From DATJHM01 sp963777355 (lineage in GTDB: Bacteria > Chloroflexota > Ktedonobacteria > Ktedonobacterales > Ktedonobacteraceae): a stretch of DNA of 64,000 nucleotides. The notes beneath the pieces were generated by a model. The model did not search any database, was not told the DNA's origin, and was given only the letters and a program-made list of their open reading frames with translations. The position numbers and the translations under genes are program-made. Position 1 is the stretch's first letter. Each line of letters starts with the position of its first letter. The stretch covers positions 868,001 to 932,000 of the forward strand of contig CAVZQK010000022.1 of NCBI GenBank assembly GCA_963777355.1, given 5' to 3'. Positions 10,167 through 17,896 of this stretch are shown here, in pieces.

Positions 10167-10645
10167 TGTCCAAGCCCCTGCGGGTTCCTCTTCCCATTTT
10201 GACATGGTCAGGGTAGTCAGTGTCAAATACCCATATTGGTATTCCAAGCCCCTGCGGGTTCCTCTTCCCATTTTGACTTACTCATGGGTAGAGCCACACC
10301 CTATGATTATTCCATTTCAAGCCCCTGCGGGTTCCTCTTCCCATTTTGACAAGAGGACTTCTATGCCTACCGTAACCATTTATCTCGATTTCAAGCCCCT
10401 GCGGGTTCCTCTTCCCATTTTGACCGGTGTAGGTACTTACGAGTTCGATCTCGTACCCTAGATTCAAGCCCCTGCGGGTTCCTCTTCCCATTTTGACGGT
10501 ACTCTCCATTCTTCGTGTTTCTGAAAAGGTGTGAATTTCAAGCCCCTGCGGGTTCCTCTTCCCATTTTGACAAGGCCAGGGCTTTGGTAATCTACACGAT
10601 TATATGCCATTTCAAGCCCCTGCGGGTTCCTCTTCCCATTTAGAC
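10167..10645 (-). CRISPR. CRISPR array, 7 repeats and 6 spacers, no cas genes nearby
   Basis: Seven copies of a 37-bp repeat start at 10167, 10241, 10314, 10388, 10461, 10535 and 10609; the plus-strand repeat begins ATTTCAAGCCCCTGCGGG and ends TTCCCATTTTGAC. Spacers are 36 or 37 bp, all different (10204-10240, 10278-10313, 10351-10387, 10425-10460, 10498-10534, 10572-10608). On the minus strand the repeat ends CTTGAAAT, resembling the common TTGAAA(C/G) 3' handle, and the copy at 10167 is the one whose handle is degraded, which suggests transcription on the minus strand with the leader right of 10645. The copy at 10609 has one change (10642). CCCGC-AGGGG gives a weak hairpin. No cas gene occurs in the window. 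Confidence 0.95.
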
Positions 10646-10869
10646 CGACCCCTTTTTAGTATAGCTTCAGAAGCCGATTTATACAAGGGTTTCCGCGTGT
10701 CTCTTTTTGGGGAAGATTTTTTGGCTCTCTGAAGAGACGTTTTCGAGGGAAATGGGCTTGAAGTGGCTTGTGGAGACCGCCGCGTGTCTGAGCTCAGAGA
10801 AGTCGGCACTCCCACGGGATGCGCAACGAGGAGAGAGAACCCGGCCAGACTTTCGAGAGGGGAGCGGAG
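10646..10869. other. Putative CRISPR leader and spacer before marR
   Basis: Non-coding stretch between the array and the MarR promoter. Left part would be the leader if the array is read on the minus strand. Contains the 20-bp sequence CCCACGGGATGCGCAACGAG at 10811-10830 that recurs exactly at 15041-15060, both times preceded by GCGTGTCT a short way upstream. ORFs here on the minus strand are not supported. Confidence 0.5.
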
Positions 10870-10923
10870 TTGACATTCCCCATCGCACCTGTTATTATTA
10901 TGCCGGCATAATAATAACAGGTG
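10870..10923 (+). promoter_or_regulatory. marR promoter with 38-bp perfect palindromic operator
   Basis: TTGACA at 10870-10875, a 17-bp spacer and TATTAT at 10893-10898 make a near-consensus promoter. A perfect 38-bp inverted repeat (10886-10923) lies on it: the left arm is CACCTGTTATTATTATGCC and the right arm its exact complement. The -10 box is inside the left arm, and the right arm ends in AGGTG, which also serves as the ribosome binding site for the ATG at 10930. Binding of a MarR dimer here would block transcription; autoregulation is inferred from position. Confidence 0.85.
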
Positions 10924-10929
10924 AAGTCT

Positions 10930-11373
10930 ATGCAAGAACCAATCACAACGTATCTGGAAGAGAGTACTGGTTTGTCTCTTGTACAGCTCTGTAAAGCTTT
11001 TCGCCAACAGGAGGAAGGATGGTGTCAGAACATCGACCTGCACACGGGTCAGGAGCTGGTCATTTTCCGCTTAGTGGAGGAGGATGGCCTCTCGCAGTCG
11101 CAACTGGCCGCCCGGCTTGGCGTCGAGATTGCGACGGTCGCGCAAACGGTCCAGCGCATGGAAAAGAAGGGTTTGCTGGTCCGCCGTCAGGATGCTGAGG
11201 ATGCACGGATCTCGCGGGTGTACCTGACGGAAAAGGGACGCAGTCTATGTGAGCCAGCGGTACACCTCTGGCGCGATCTCGATGCTCGCCTCGTGCAAGG
11301 GATGAGTCAGGCTGAACAGCTCTTCTTTCGCCGCTTGCTCGTCCAGGCGGCGACCAATTTCTCGCGCAGCTAG
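10930..11373 (+). CDS. MarR family transcriptional regulator
   Basis: 147 aa. Winged-helix MarR fold: helical dimer region up to about residue 40, HTH SQSQLAARLGVEIATVAQTVQRMEKKGLL with recognition helix around TVAQTVQRM, then the wing VRRQDAEDARISRVYLTEKG with the conserved D-x-R. The frame is also open from GTG 10921, but that codon is the last part of the palindrome and leaves no ribosome binding site, so ATG 10930 with AGGTG six bases before it is preferred. It probably represses itself and the epoxide hydrolase downstream, whose leader has a degenerate copy of the same palindrome. Confidence 0.9.
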   Translation: MQEPITTYLEESTGLSLVQLCKAFRQQEEGWCQNIDLHTGQELVIFRLVEEDGLSQSQLAARLGVEIATVAQTVQRMEKKGLLVRRQDAEDARISRVYLTEKGRSLCEPAVHLWRDLDARLVQGMSQAEQLFFRRLLVQAATNFSRS

Positions 11374-11405
11374 TTTTTGTCTTCCCGGTGAACACCTGGG
11401 AATTT

Positions 11406-11443
11406 TTTCTCTTATTATTATGTCGGCATAGTTTTAATAGGTG
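11406..11443 (+). promoter_or_regulatory. Degenerate copy of the MarR operator before the epoxide hydrolase gene
   Basis: Centred between 11424 and 11425. Each half matches the perfect operator at 10886-10923 at 15 of 19 positions (core TTATTATTATGTCGGCATA), ending in AGGTG. TATTAT at 11413-11418 could again be a -10 box, with TGAACA 18 bp upstream as a weak -35. Suggests the hydrolase gene is a lower-affinity target of the same regulator. Confidence 0.7.
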
Positions 11444-11536
11444 TGGTGATGCTTACGGCATCTGCGGACAGATGCTGCAAAGCAAACACTCTGTGAAACA
11501 GAGCAAGATGGCTAGAAAAAGAGAAGAGGTACCCTC

Positions 11537-12679
11537 ATGATTTTTGATCCTTTTACGATACAGGTTCCCGAAGAGACGTTAGTGGATCTGCGGCAGCGTT
11601 TAGAGCGTGTGCGTTGGCCCGATCAGTTGCCGGGACCCGGCTGGGACTATGGAACCGACCTTGCCTATCTCCAGGAGCTTGTGGCGTACTGGCATGATCG
11701 CTATGATTGGCAGGCGCAGCAGAATTTGCTCAACACGTACCCGCAATTCCTCACCGAGATCGATGGGATCACGCTGCATTTTCAGCATATCAAAGGGCGA
11801 GGTAGGCAGACGCTGCCGTTGATTATCACGCATGGGTGGCCGGGATCTTTTTTTGAGATGTATAAAATCGTTGGCCCCCTGACTGATCCAGCGCGTTACG
11901 GGGGAGATCCCGCCGACGCTTTTGATGTCGTGGTGCCCTCATTGCCGGGCTATGGCTTCTCCGGTCCGGTACGCCGGCGGGGCATCGGTCCACAGCAGAC
12001 CACAGCGGCCTTTGCCTCGCTGATGCACGAGCTCGGCTACGAGCGCTTTGGCGCACAGGGCAGCGATTGGGGCAGTCTGATCGGCTCCCAACTAGCAAGT
12101 CTCTATCCTGAACGCGTCGTCGGACTGCATGTCGATTTTCTGACGCCACGTGTGAGCTATCAGGTAGAGGAGGAGAACGAAGAGACGCGGCGCTGGCGAA
12201 AAAATCTCGAAACGTTTCGGCGCGATGGGGCTGGCTACGCCCATGTGCATGATACGCGCCCGCAGACGCTCGCCTATGGCCTGAATGACTCTCCGGTTGG
12301 TCTGGCGAGCTGGCTGATTGACATGTTTCGTTCCTGGAGCGACAGTCATGGTGATATCGAGAGTGTCTTTACAAAGGATGAATTGCTCACCAACATCATG
12401 ATTTACTGGGTCACGCAAACGATCACCTCGTCGATCCGTTACTACTACGAGACGTCTCGCCAGGGTGAACCGTTTGAGGGACGTATTGAAGTGCCGACCG
12501 GCGTCGCTGTGTTCCCGCACGATCCTGCTACGCCGCCCCTTGCGGTGGCGAGCCAGCGCTATAACATTCAGCGCTGGACCCGCATGCAGGCCGGGGGACA
12601 CTATCCCGCATTGGAGCAGCCCCAGGCGCTGGTCGACGATATACGGGCCTTTTTCCGTCCGTTGAGGAATGCGCGCTAA
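11537..12679 (+). CDS. Epoxide hydrolase (EHN-type alpha/beta hydrolase)
   Basis: 380 aa. N-terminal EHN domain (FDPFTIQVPEETLVDLRQRL, residues 3-22) followed by the alpha/beta hydrolase fold. HGWPGS at 99-104 is the oxyanion loop, Asp177 in GAQGSDWGS the nucleophile, Tyr of RYYYETSR about 311 the lid tyrosine, His355 of GGHYPALEQP the general base. All catalytic positions are kept, so it should open epoxides to diols by the covalent ester mechanism. Preceded by AGAAGAGGTACCCTC, a good ribosome binding site. Directly follows marR and a degenerate copy of its operator, which points to an epoxide- or xenobiotic-inducible pair. Confidence 0.92.
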   Translation: MIFDPFTIQVPEETLVDLRQRLERVRWPDQLPGPGWDYGTDLAYLQELVAYWHDRYDWQAQQNLLNTYPQFLTEIDGITLHFQHIKGRGRQTLPLIITHGWPGSFFEMYKIVGPLTDPARYGGDPADAFDVVVPSLPGYGFSGPVRRRGIGPQQTTAAFASLMHELGYERFGAQGSDWGSLIGSQLASLYPERVVGLHVDFLTPRVSYQVEEENEETRRWRKNLETFRRDGAGYAHVHDTRPQTLAYGLNDSPVGLASWLIDMFRSWSDSHGDIESVFTKDELLTNIMIYWVTQTITSSIRYYYETSRQGEPFEGRIEVPTGVAVFPHDPATPPLAVASQRYNIQRWTRMQAGGHYPALEQPQALVDDIRAFFRPLRNAR

Positions 12680-12687
12680 AATTCCTG

Positions 12688-13140
12688 ATGACTGCCTATC
12701 TTCGCAAACATGGTATTCTGACGAAGATCAGCGAACGTGTACGCTTTGCACGGCGGCGTTTCGGTCAGTATGAAGTGATCGATTTTATGGCCGTGCTTTT
12801 CGGGTATGCCATCAGGAGCGAGCGCACACTGGAAGAGTTTTACGAGAGGCTCCGGCCATTCGAGGTCGCCTTTATGGCTGTATTTGAGCGTGATCGACTG
12901 CCCTCTCGTTCTGCGCTCTCACGCTTTTTAGCGGCACTGACACCCGAGCCAGTGGAAGCATTACGCACACTCTTTCTCAAAGATCTGCTGGAGCGGCGAG
13001 CAGACTTTGAGCGGCTGCCTTGCGGGCTGAGCGACCGAATAGGCAACCGATGGCTTGTCTTCGATATTGACGGGACCCGTGAAGCGGCGAGGCCTCGCGC
13101 TTTACCAAAGGGTCCGCAGTTGCCTCTTCCCCAGCGTCGA
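12688..13140 (+). pseudogene. Transposase remnant, N-terminal part
   Basis: The first 150 codons or so read as a DDE-type transposase N-terminus: an YGQ/FGQYEVIDFMAVLFGYAI helix region, SRSALSRFLAAL and then VFDIDGTREAARPRALPKG, where FDIDGT would hold the first catalytic Asp. After about 13140 the similarity ends and the frame continues in low-quality sequence until 13269. No second or third catalytic acid and no terminal repeats are seen. It starts only 9 bp beyond the epoxide hydrolase stop. A dead insertion fragment; family name not assigned with certainty. Confidence 0.6.
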
Positions 13141-13269
13141 ACAGAATGCAACAGGCAACAACCTTTACCTCTTTTGCCTCATAACCTACATATACTTCCT
13201 CTTGTATTCCTCATATACCTTTTATGCCCGTTCTGTCCTGGGCAACGACCACAAATCCATCGTTCGTAA

Positions 13270-13775
13270 CACCCAGGGTATCCACATCAACGGCACCTAT
13301 TATCCGCCAGAAAAACCCACTCAAAAAATATAGCAATCTCTCGCAGCCACAGGAGGAATGCTCTCTCCCGGACACTTTTTCAACGCTCATCGAAATCGGG
13401 GGAAATTGGTTCTTGCTCAAGAGAAACACGAGACCAAAGAGATCAGAACCCTGTTTTCTCCTTCTCCAAATCTGCCCACGAAGCGGCCTCTGGAGGGCTT
13501 TCGTAGGGACGGGATGGTGAGGGTCGACCAACTTGCGCAATCACAATGCAATCCCGTCCTGTTCCCCAATCGATCCTCTTCCCCTCTATTTCCTCTCTCC
13601 CAAAATCTGTCCGGGAGAGGAAATGGAGGGGGTAAACTTTCTCTTAACCCATTCCCCTCTTTTCATAATCCCTCTCTCGATTTCGTCTATTTCGGATATT
13701 GCATTTATTTTGATTGACAGATATAATAGAATAGTCAATCCAGATTGATGAACAACAAAGAAAGGGCAAAAATAT
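13270..13775. other. Non-coding stretch with decayed sequence and a hairpin
   Basis: Probably the rest of a decayed element. Holds a CTCTCCC/GGGAGAG inverted repeat at 13595-13619 and, just before the next gene, an AT-rich promoter-like tract (TTGACAG at 13714 and TATAATAG at 13722 overlap too closely to be a pair). No gene is supported; short ORFs overlap each other in several frames. Confidence 0.4.
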
Positions 13776-14240
13776 ATGTTAGCAGCAGAGCATGATCTTA
13801 TCGTTGCAAATGAAAGCGAATCGTCGGTTCTACAAAAAATGGAGAAAATACTTACTAACAGTAGTAATAAAGATGTTGCTCCAGCCATCGAGCATCTACC
13901 AAAGCTGGTTAGTCCAGATGGAAGCGAGATAGAGCTACCAGCATCTGTGTATCAAGTTCTGGTAAAAGTTGTCTCCTATATGCTGCGCGGGAAAGCCATT
14001 CACGTTATTCCTCTCAATAAAGAAGTAAGCACTCAGGAGGCGGCTGAACTCCTAAATGTTTCGAGGCCGTATCTGGTAGGTTTGTTAGAGGCAGGGAAAA
14101 TTCCTTTTGTGAAAGTTGGCACCCATCGGCGTGTTCCTTTTACCGATCTTATGGCTTATAGAACGCTTCGCTATGAGGAGAGAGAAAAAGCCATCGCGGA
14201 GATTGCTCGCATCAGTCAGGAGGAAGGCCACTATGATTAG
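13776..14240 (+). CDS. Excisionase-family HTH protein, probable antitoxin
   Basis: 154 aa. The C-terminal half (about 85-145) is an excisionase/MerR-type DNA-binding domain: EVSTQEAAELLNVSRPYLVG LLEAGKIPFVKVGTHRRVP FTDLMAY (spaces added). The N-terminal half has no recognised fold but carries LPASVYQVLVKVVSYMLRGK, typical of antitoxins that accompany PIN-domain toxins in this kind of arrangement. A PIN gene follows about 120 bp downstream on the same strand. Presumed to bind its own promoter and the toxin; this is inferred from architecture and context. Confidence 0.75.
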   Translation: MLAAEHDLIVANESESSVLQKMEKILTNSSNKDVAPAIEHLPKLVSPDGSEIELPASVYQVLVKVVSYMLRGKAIHVIPLNKEVSTQEAAELLNVSRPYLVGLLEAGKIPFVKVGTHRRVPFTDLMAYRTLRYEEREKAIAEIARISQEEGHYD

Positions 14241-14358
14241 CCCGGAAATTTTTAAGTTTATTATTCTGGAGGATAAATTGGTTGTTTTATTACAATAGAA
14301 AGTTTAATCCTCTAATAAGAAGTGTATTATGTTTGTATGTAGAGAGTTTGGTGGAGAT

Positions 14359-14942
14359 ATGGGTTTGGTTGGGGTGGGTACTCTGATGCTTGTGTTCTTA
14401 TTCCAGCGTCCCTTCGAGATACGCTATTACGCGCTGCCAATGCAGACTTGTATAAGCTTTGTTTAACAAGTGATATTCTAGAAGAAGTACGGCGCAATCT
14501 TGTCAAACAAGGTATTAGTGAGATAAGTGCGCTAAAACTCATTGAAACGATGAAATCATACTTTGCTGACGCTTTGCTAGTGCTACATAGTCAGAACATT
14601 TCAGCAATGCCAGTAAATGAAAAAGATAAGCATGTTCTTGCCGCTGCTGTGATTAGTGGGGCGCGAATTATTGTAACTCAAAACCTCAAAGATTTTCGCC
14701 CCTCTCAGCTTAATCCTCTCGGCATCGAAGCGCAAGCACCAGATGATTTTCTTGTGGATCTGTTTTATTTGGATTCTGCAAGGATGGTTCAGATAGTGGT
14801 GAAGCAAGCAGGTGCATTGAGTAAACCATCCAGGACAGTTTTAGAAGTATTGGATACACTTCGACAACATGCGCCGAAATTTGTCGACCTTATCGAACCA
14901 GCTTTTTTATCCAGGGAAGAAGAGAGCGAGAGCGATAAATAG
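14359..14942 (+). CDS. PIN-domain protein, probable toxin; 5' end frame broken
   Basis: The conserved frame begins before the first usable start: codons from 14382 read SDACVLIPASLRDTLLRAA, and its Asp is the first metal-binding residue of PIN nucleases. This frame has no ATG, GTG or TTG between the stop at 14340 and TTG 14448. ATG 14359 is one base out of frame; adding a base in the G-rich run near 14371-14380 joins it, giving about 195 aa. Later acidic residues include EEVRRNL, NEKDKHVLAAAV and the TQNLKDF motif of PIN domains. Expected to be an endoribonuclease neutralised by the upstream HTH protein. The start therefore remains uncertain. Confidence 0.72.
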
Positions 14943-15134
14943 TCACCGATTTTGACTGCTCTATTAGCAAACCTACGGTGAAAACGCGCATTGGAATATA
15001 TCTTGCTGTGTAATAGTTGAGCTTTGCGCGTGTCTCAGTGCCCACGGGATGCGCAACGAGCTTTTTAAACTGAACAACAAACAGGTCTGCAATGACCCTC
15101 CTTCGCTCAGAAAAAGAGAGGTGAACGGGTCTTG
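14943..15134. other. Spacer with dispersed 20-bp repeat
   Basis: Contains CCCACGGGATGCGCAACGAG at 15041-15060, identical to 10811-10830. No gene is supported in this spacer. Confidence 0.5.
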
Positions 15135-15445
15135 GTAGGGACATGATGCAGCGTGCAGAAACGTTGGCTTGCAGAAGAAACGGAACATGCACGCGTAATC
15201 GTGTCCTGCTCCCCCAGCGCTTCTCTCGCCCCTGGCGATTTTGTTGGAGCAGATGGCTCGTCCCCGTCCACCTCGCAAGACCACGTTTCGCGTCGATTCT
15301 GCGGGGGCGAGGATCTCGCTCGGCGAGGCGGACACGATTTCGCGTGCGAGCGAGGATCTCGCTCGGCGAGGCGGACACGATTTCGCGTGCGAGCGAGGAT
15401 ATCTCTGCGATGAAACGCTGTCTGCACGCTGCATGGTGTCCCTAC
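15135..15445. mobile_element. MITE-like inverted-repeat element, 311 bp
   Basis: The ends are inverted copies: the left begins GTAGGGACATGATGCAGCGT and the right, read on the complement, GTAGGGACACCATGCAGCGT; the match continues with GCAGA. Similarity persists further in (GCACGCGTAATCGTGTCC left, GCACGCGAAATCGTGTCC right), so most of the element can fold on itself. The right half holds a 43-bp unit starting GCGAGGATCTCGCTCGGCGA twice, at 15307 and 15350, plus a fragment at 15393. No coding potential is evident. A non-autonomous element or a structured RNA are both possible. Confidence 0.65.
15307..15405. repeat. 43-bp direct tandem repeat
   Basis: Two full copies at 15307-15349 and 15350-15392 and a 13-bp third start. 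High G+C, contains GATCTCGCTCGGCGAGGCGG and ACGATTTCGCGTGCGA. Lies in the right arm of the inverted-repeat element. Confidence 0.8.
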
Positions 15446-15561
15446 GAATGCCGGTGTATGGATTATCCACCCCGTGACGCTCCCTTCTCTGGATGCTTTT
15501 TCAAAAAGAGTCCGAGAGAGGGGTGGAGGGCCGATATCCTACATAAGAAGATGGTCAGGGA

Positions 15562-17460
15562 TTAGAAATGCTCGGCTCTTTTTTGTTGTATTTCGGCGGC
15601 GAGGATCTCTTTGCGGAGGCGTTTGATGCGTTCGCGATAGGCGTCTTCTGGCTGCCTGTAGCCTAGTTTGGGTTTGTCTCCCATGCTCACATGCCATTTG
15701 CGGAAGGCCAGGCCTATCTGGGTCTGGTAGAGGGCTTTGACGCGCAGCCACTGCTTGAAGCCGCTACGGCGCAAAACACGGCGCTCTTCACGGGTGCGCT
15801 GAAAGGAGTTTTGGAGCAGGGCATATTCATCGACGCGCACAATACCATCGCTCACTTCCTGGGTCAGAAACTCACGAATCACCGCCGCCTCGTGGGCCAG
15901 GGCTTTGATCAGGAAATACATAATGACCAGTTGGGCAATAAAAGGGGGAATGTAGTCGCCGATAATGGCAATCAGCGAGATCGTGTTGACCATTGGATCG
16001 GTGGGCGAATTGATGACAATCGCATTGACAAAATAGGTGATAAAATCAAAGATACTATGTAAACCTACTGCAATCAGGTAACCACAAAGCGGGATGACGA
16101 TCTGTCGCCAGCGTATTCTGGTATGGCGAATATAGCCAAGCGCAGCCCCGAAGCAGACGGTGAAGGTGGAATGGCAGAGCCAGCCGAGCACGATGCGGCC
16201 CACAATCAGGAAGACGAGGAACTCTTTGGCGTCAAAGGCGAAGTAGATAAAATTTTCGACCATTGCAAAACCTGCACCAATGAGCGCTCCATACACAATA
16301 CCATCGGTCACGTTGTCAAATTCGTCGCGCAAGAGCAGAAAGAGCAAGAGCAGACCAAGCCCCTTGACGGTCTCTTCGGTAATACCCACACCGAGACCCT
16401 GTGCTATTGCATGCAGCAGGGGACTGCTTCCTAATACAGGAATATTCAGGAGCACGGAATCGAGATTTTGCTCCACAAAAGAGGCCGGTGGTATAGCGAT
16501 AATCGCCCCCCACAAGAAAGCGGCCAGGCGCAAAAACCAGGGCTCACGCTCAAATCTGTCGATAAAATTGACGAGCAGGGCAATGCCAAGCACAGGAATA
16601 AGGGGAATAGTCAAGGCGGCCACGATACTTGATGGTCCACTCCGCTCTAGAGCCGAGAGACCAATCAGGCTGTTCATAATAACAGTCACAACTGCACTCA
16701 TGACCAGAATGGCGACACCGACACAGGCAATCAAAACACGCGTGCGCGTCCCCATGCGTTGTGGCAAAGCAAACTGCATAGTGACGCCAGCACCAAGCAG
16801 ATTCTCTTCATCCTCATCCCAGGGTTGGGCAATAAACTCAGGCTCCGGTTGGATCGGCAGTACTTTTTTATTTTTAGAGGATTCACCCGTGTGCAGCCCT
16901 ATCGAGGCGGCTCCAGCTTCCAACAACAGCATTTCATCTCTCTTTATATGAGCGCTGCCATTGCCATTTGAAGTTGGCCCTTCGGGCATAGATTCGGGGT
17001 AGACATGCAATACAGGAAGTGTCTCTTCTAAGGCCTCCAGCGTTTTGAGCTTTTGTGTGCTTGCATCCGGCTCCGTAGTTGTCTCTACCTGAGGCGCAAT
17101 TAATTGCAACATCGTGCTTCCCAGGACGAGGAAGTCCTGTGGACGGATACAGGCGCTACTGCCACTTGAGACAGGGCGACCATTTACACGCACAATATTA
17201 TGCCTGGTAAGATTGTAGATGCGCCACCCCTGCTCATCAAGGATTAAACGCGCATGCTCACGAGAAACGGTGGGGTCCATTAAAATAAGCGTATTATTGA
17301 GCGCTCGCCCTATTGAGGTCTCTCGGCGAGTGAGCAGATGCACCAACCGCTCTTCTGGCAACCAGCCGGCAGGATACTTATCCTGGAGTTCTGTCGTTAC
17401 ATTGGCGGGTGGGCGAACGCGTACAACGCGTAGTACACCATAGTTCTGACTTACACTCAT
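15562..17460 (-). CDS. FHA domain - PrsW family intramembrane protease fusion
   Basis: 632 aa. Residues about 45-123 form an FHA phosphothreonine-binding domain (SIGRALNNTLILMD, SREHARL, VNGRPV). A linker of about 115 residues follows, then eight or so membrane segments from 240 onward. The membrane part is PrsW-like: Glu362-Glu363 (ITEETVKGLG), VENFIYF at 401-407 and His430 (LGWLCHSTFT) are the conserved putative metal ligands. A cytosolic coiled, basic tail ends the protein. PrsW cleaves an anti-sigma factor in Bacillus; here the FHA domain suggests that phosphorylated partners recruit or control it. ATG at 17460 has AGGAAC upstream. Transcribed away from the CCA gene. Confidence 0.87.
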   Translation of the reverse strand: MSVSQNYGVLRVVRVRPPANVTTELQDKYPAGWLPEERLVHLLTRRETSIGRALNNTLILMDPTVSREHARLILDEQGWRIYNLTRHNIVRVNGRPVSSGSSACIRPQDFLVLGSTMLQLIAPQVETTTEPDASTQKLKTLEALEETLPVLHVYPESMPEGPTSNGNGSAHIKRDEMLLLEAGAASIGLHTGESSKNKKVLPIQPEPEFIAQPWDEDEENLLGAGVTMQFALPQRMGTRTRVLIACVGVAILVMSAVVTVIMNSLIGLSALERSGPSSIVAALTIPLIPVLGIALLVNFIDRFEREPWFLRLAAFLWGAIIAIPPASFVEQNLDSVLLNIPVLGSSPLLHAIAQGLGVGITEETVKGLGLLLLFLLLRDEFDNVTDGIVYGALIGAGFAMVENFIYFAFDAKEFLVFLIVGRIVLGWLCHSTFTVCFGAALGYIRHTRIRWRQIVIPLCGYLIAVGLHSIFDFITYFVNAIVINSPTDPMVNTISLIAIIGDYIPPFIAQLVIMYFLIKALAHEAAVIREFLTQEVSDGIVRVDEYALLQNSFQRTREERRVLRRSGFKQWLRVKALYQTQIGLAFRKWHVSMGDKPKLGYRQPEDAYRERIKRLRKEILAAEIQQKRAEHF

Positions 17461-17896
17461 GTTCAGTTCCTACAGTACTCCCATCTTTCTACACCCTCAA
17501 CAATTTCGCATCTCTCTCAGAACTCTACTATAGCAGATCTAGTATGCTCCTGACTAGAGCTTGCTATCGCTCGCCCCGTCTGTCTTACGACAAACGTCTT
17601 ATCAACTCCAGCTAAAATTTTCTTGACCTTTTTTTCTGCCTGACGGGATGGTCTCTTTCAATACAAAATCGAGGGCAACCCATCCTGGTGGTCTCCTCCT
17701 TTTTACTATACCTTGATAGAAAGAAGTTCGCAAGCATTTCAGCGATTCGACCAATGTACCACGCTTTTCCCAGCCTTCTCTCTCCTCCTCTTCTCTGAGC
17801 AAGAAAAGGAACAGATAAACAAAGGTCTGTAGACAATCATGGTACTATTAGAGGCAAGATTATCCGCATAGCATAACTCGTTTTTAGGTAAAAAAT
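17461..17896. other. Divergent promoter region
   Basis: 435 bases between the FHA-PrsW gene (minus) and the tRNA nucleotidyltransferase (plus). No gene or repeat is supported; minus-strand ORFs of 66-74 codons here have no recognisable product. Confidence 0.45.

Noticed and set aside
10204..10240. Match of 13 bp between spacer 1 and 1922-1934
   Set aside because: Too short to be a protospacer; chance is likely.
10147..10509. ORFs through the CRISPR array on both strands
   Set aside because: Their proteins repeat the array's repeat every 24-25 residues; no coding sequence.
16280..16951. 223-codon plus-strand ORF opposite FHA-PrsW
   Set aside because: Antisense to a well supported membrane protein; Arg/Ser-rich as expected from complement of Leu/Ala codons.
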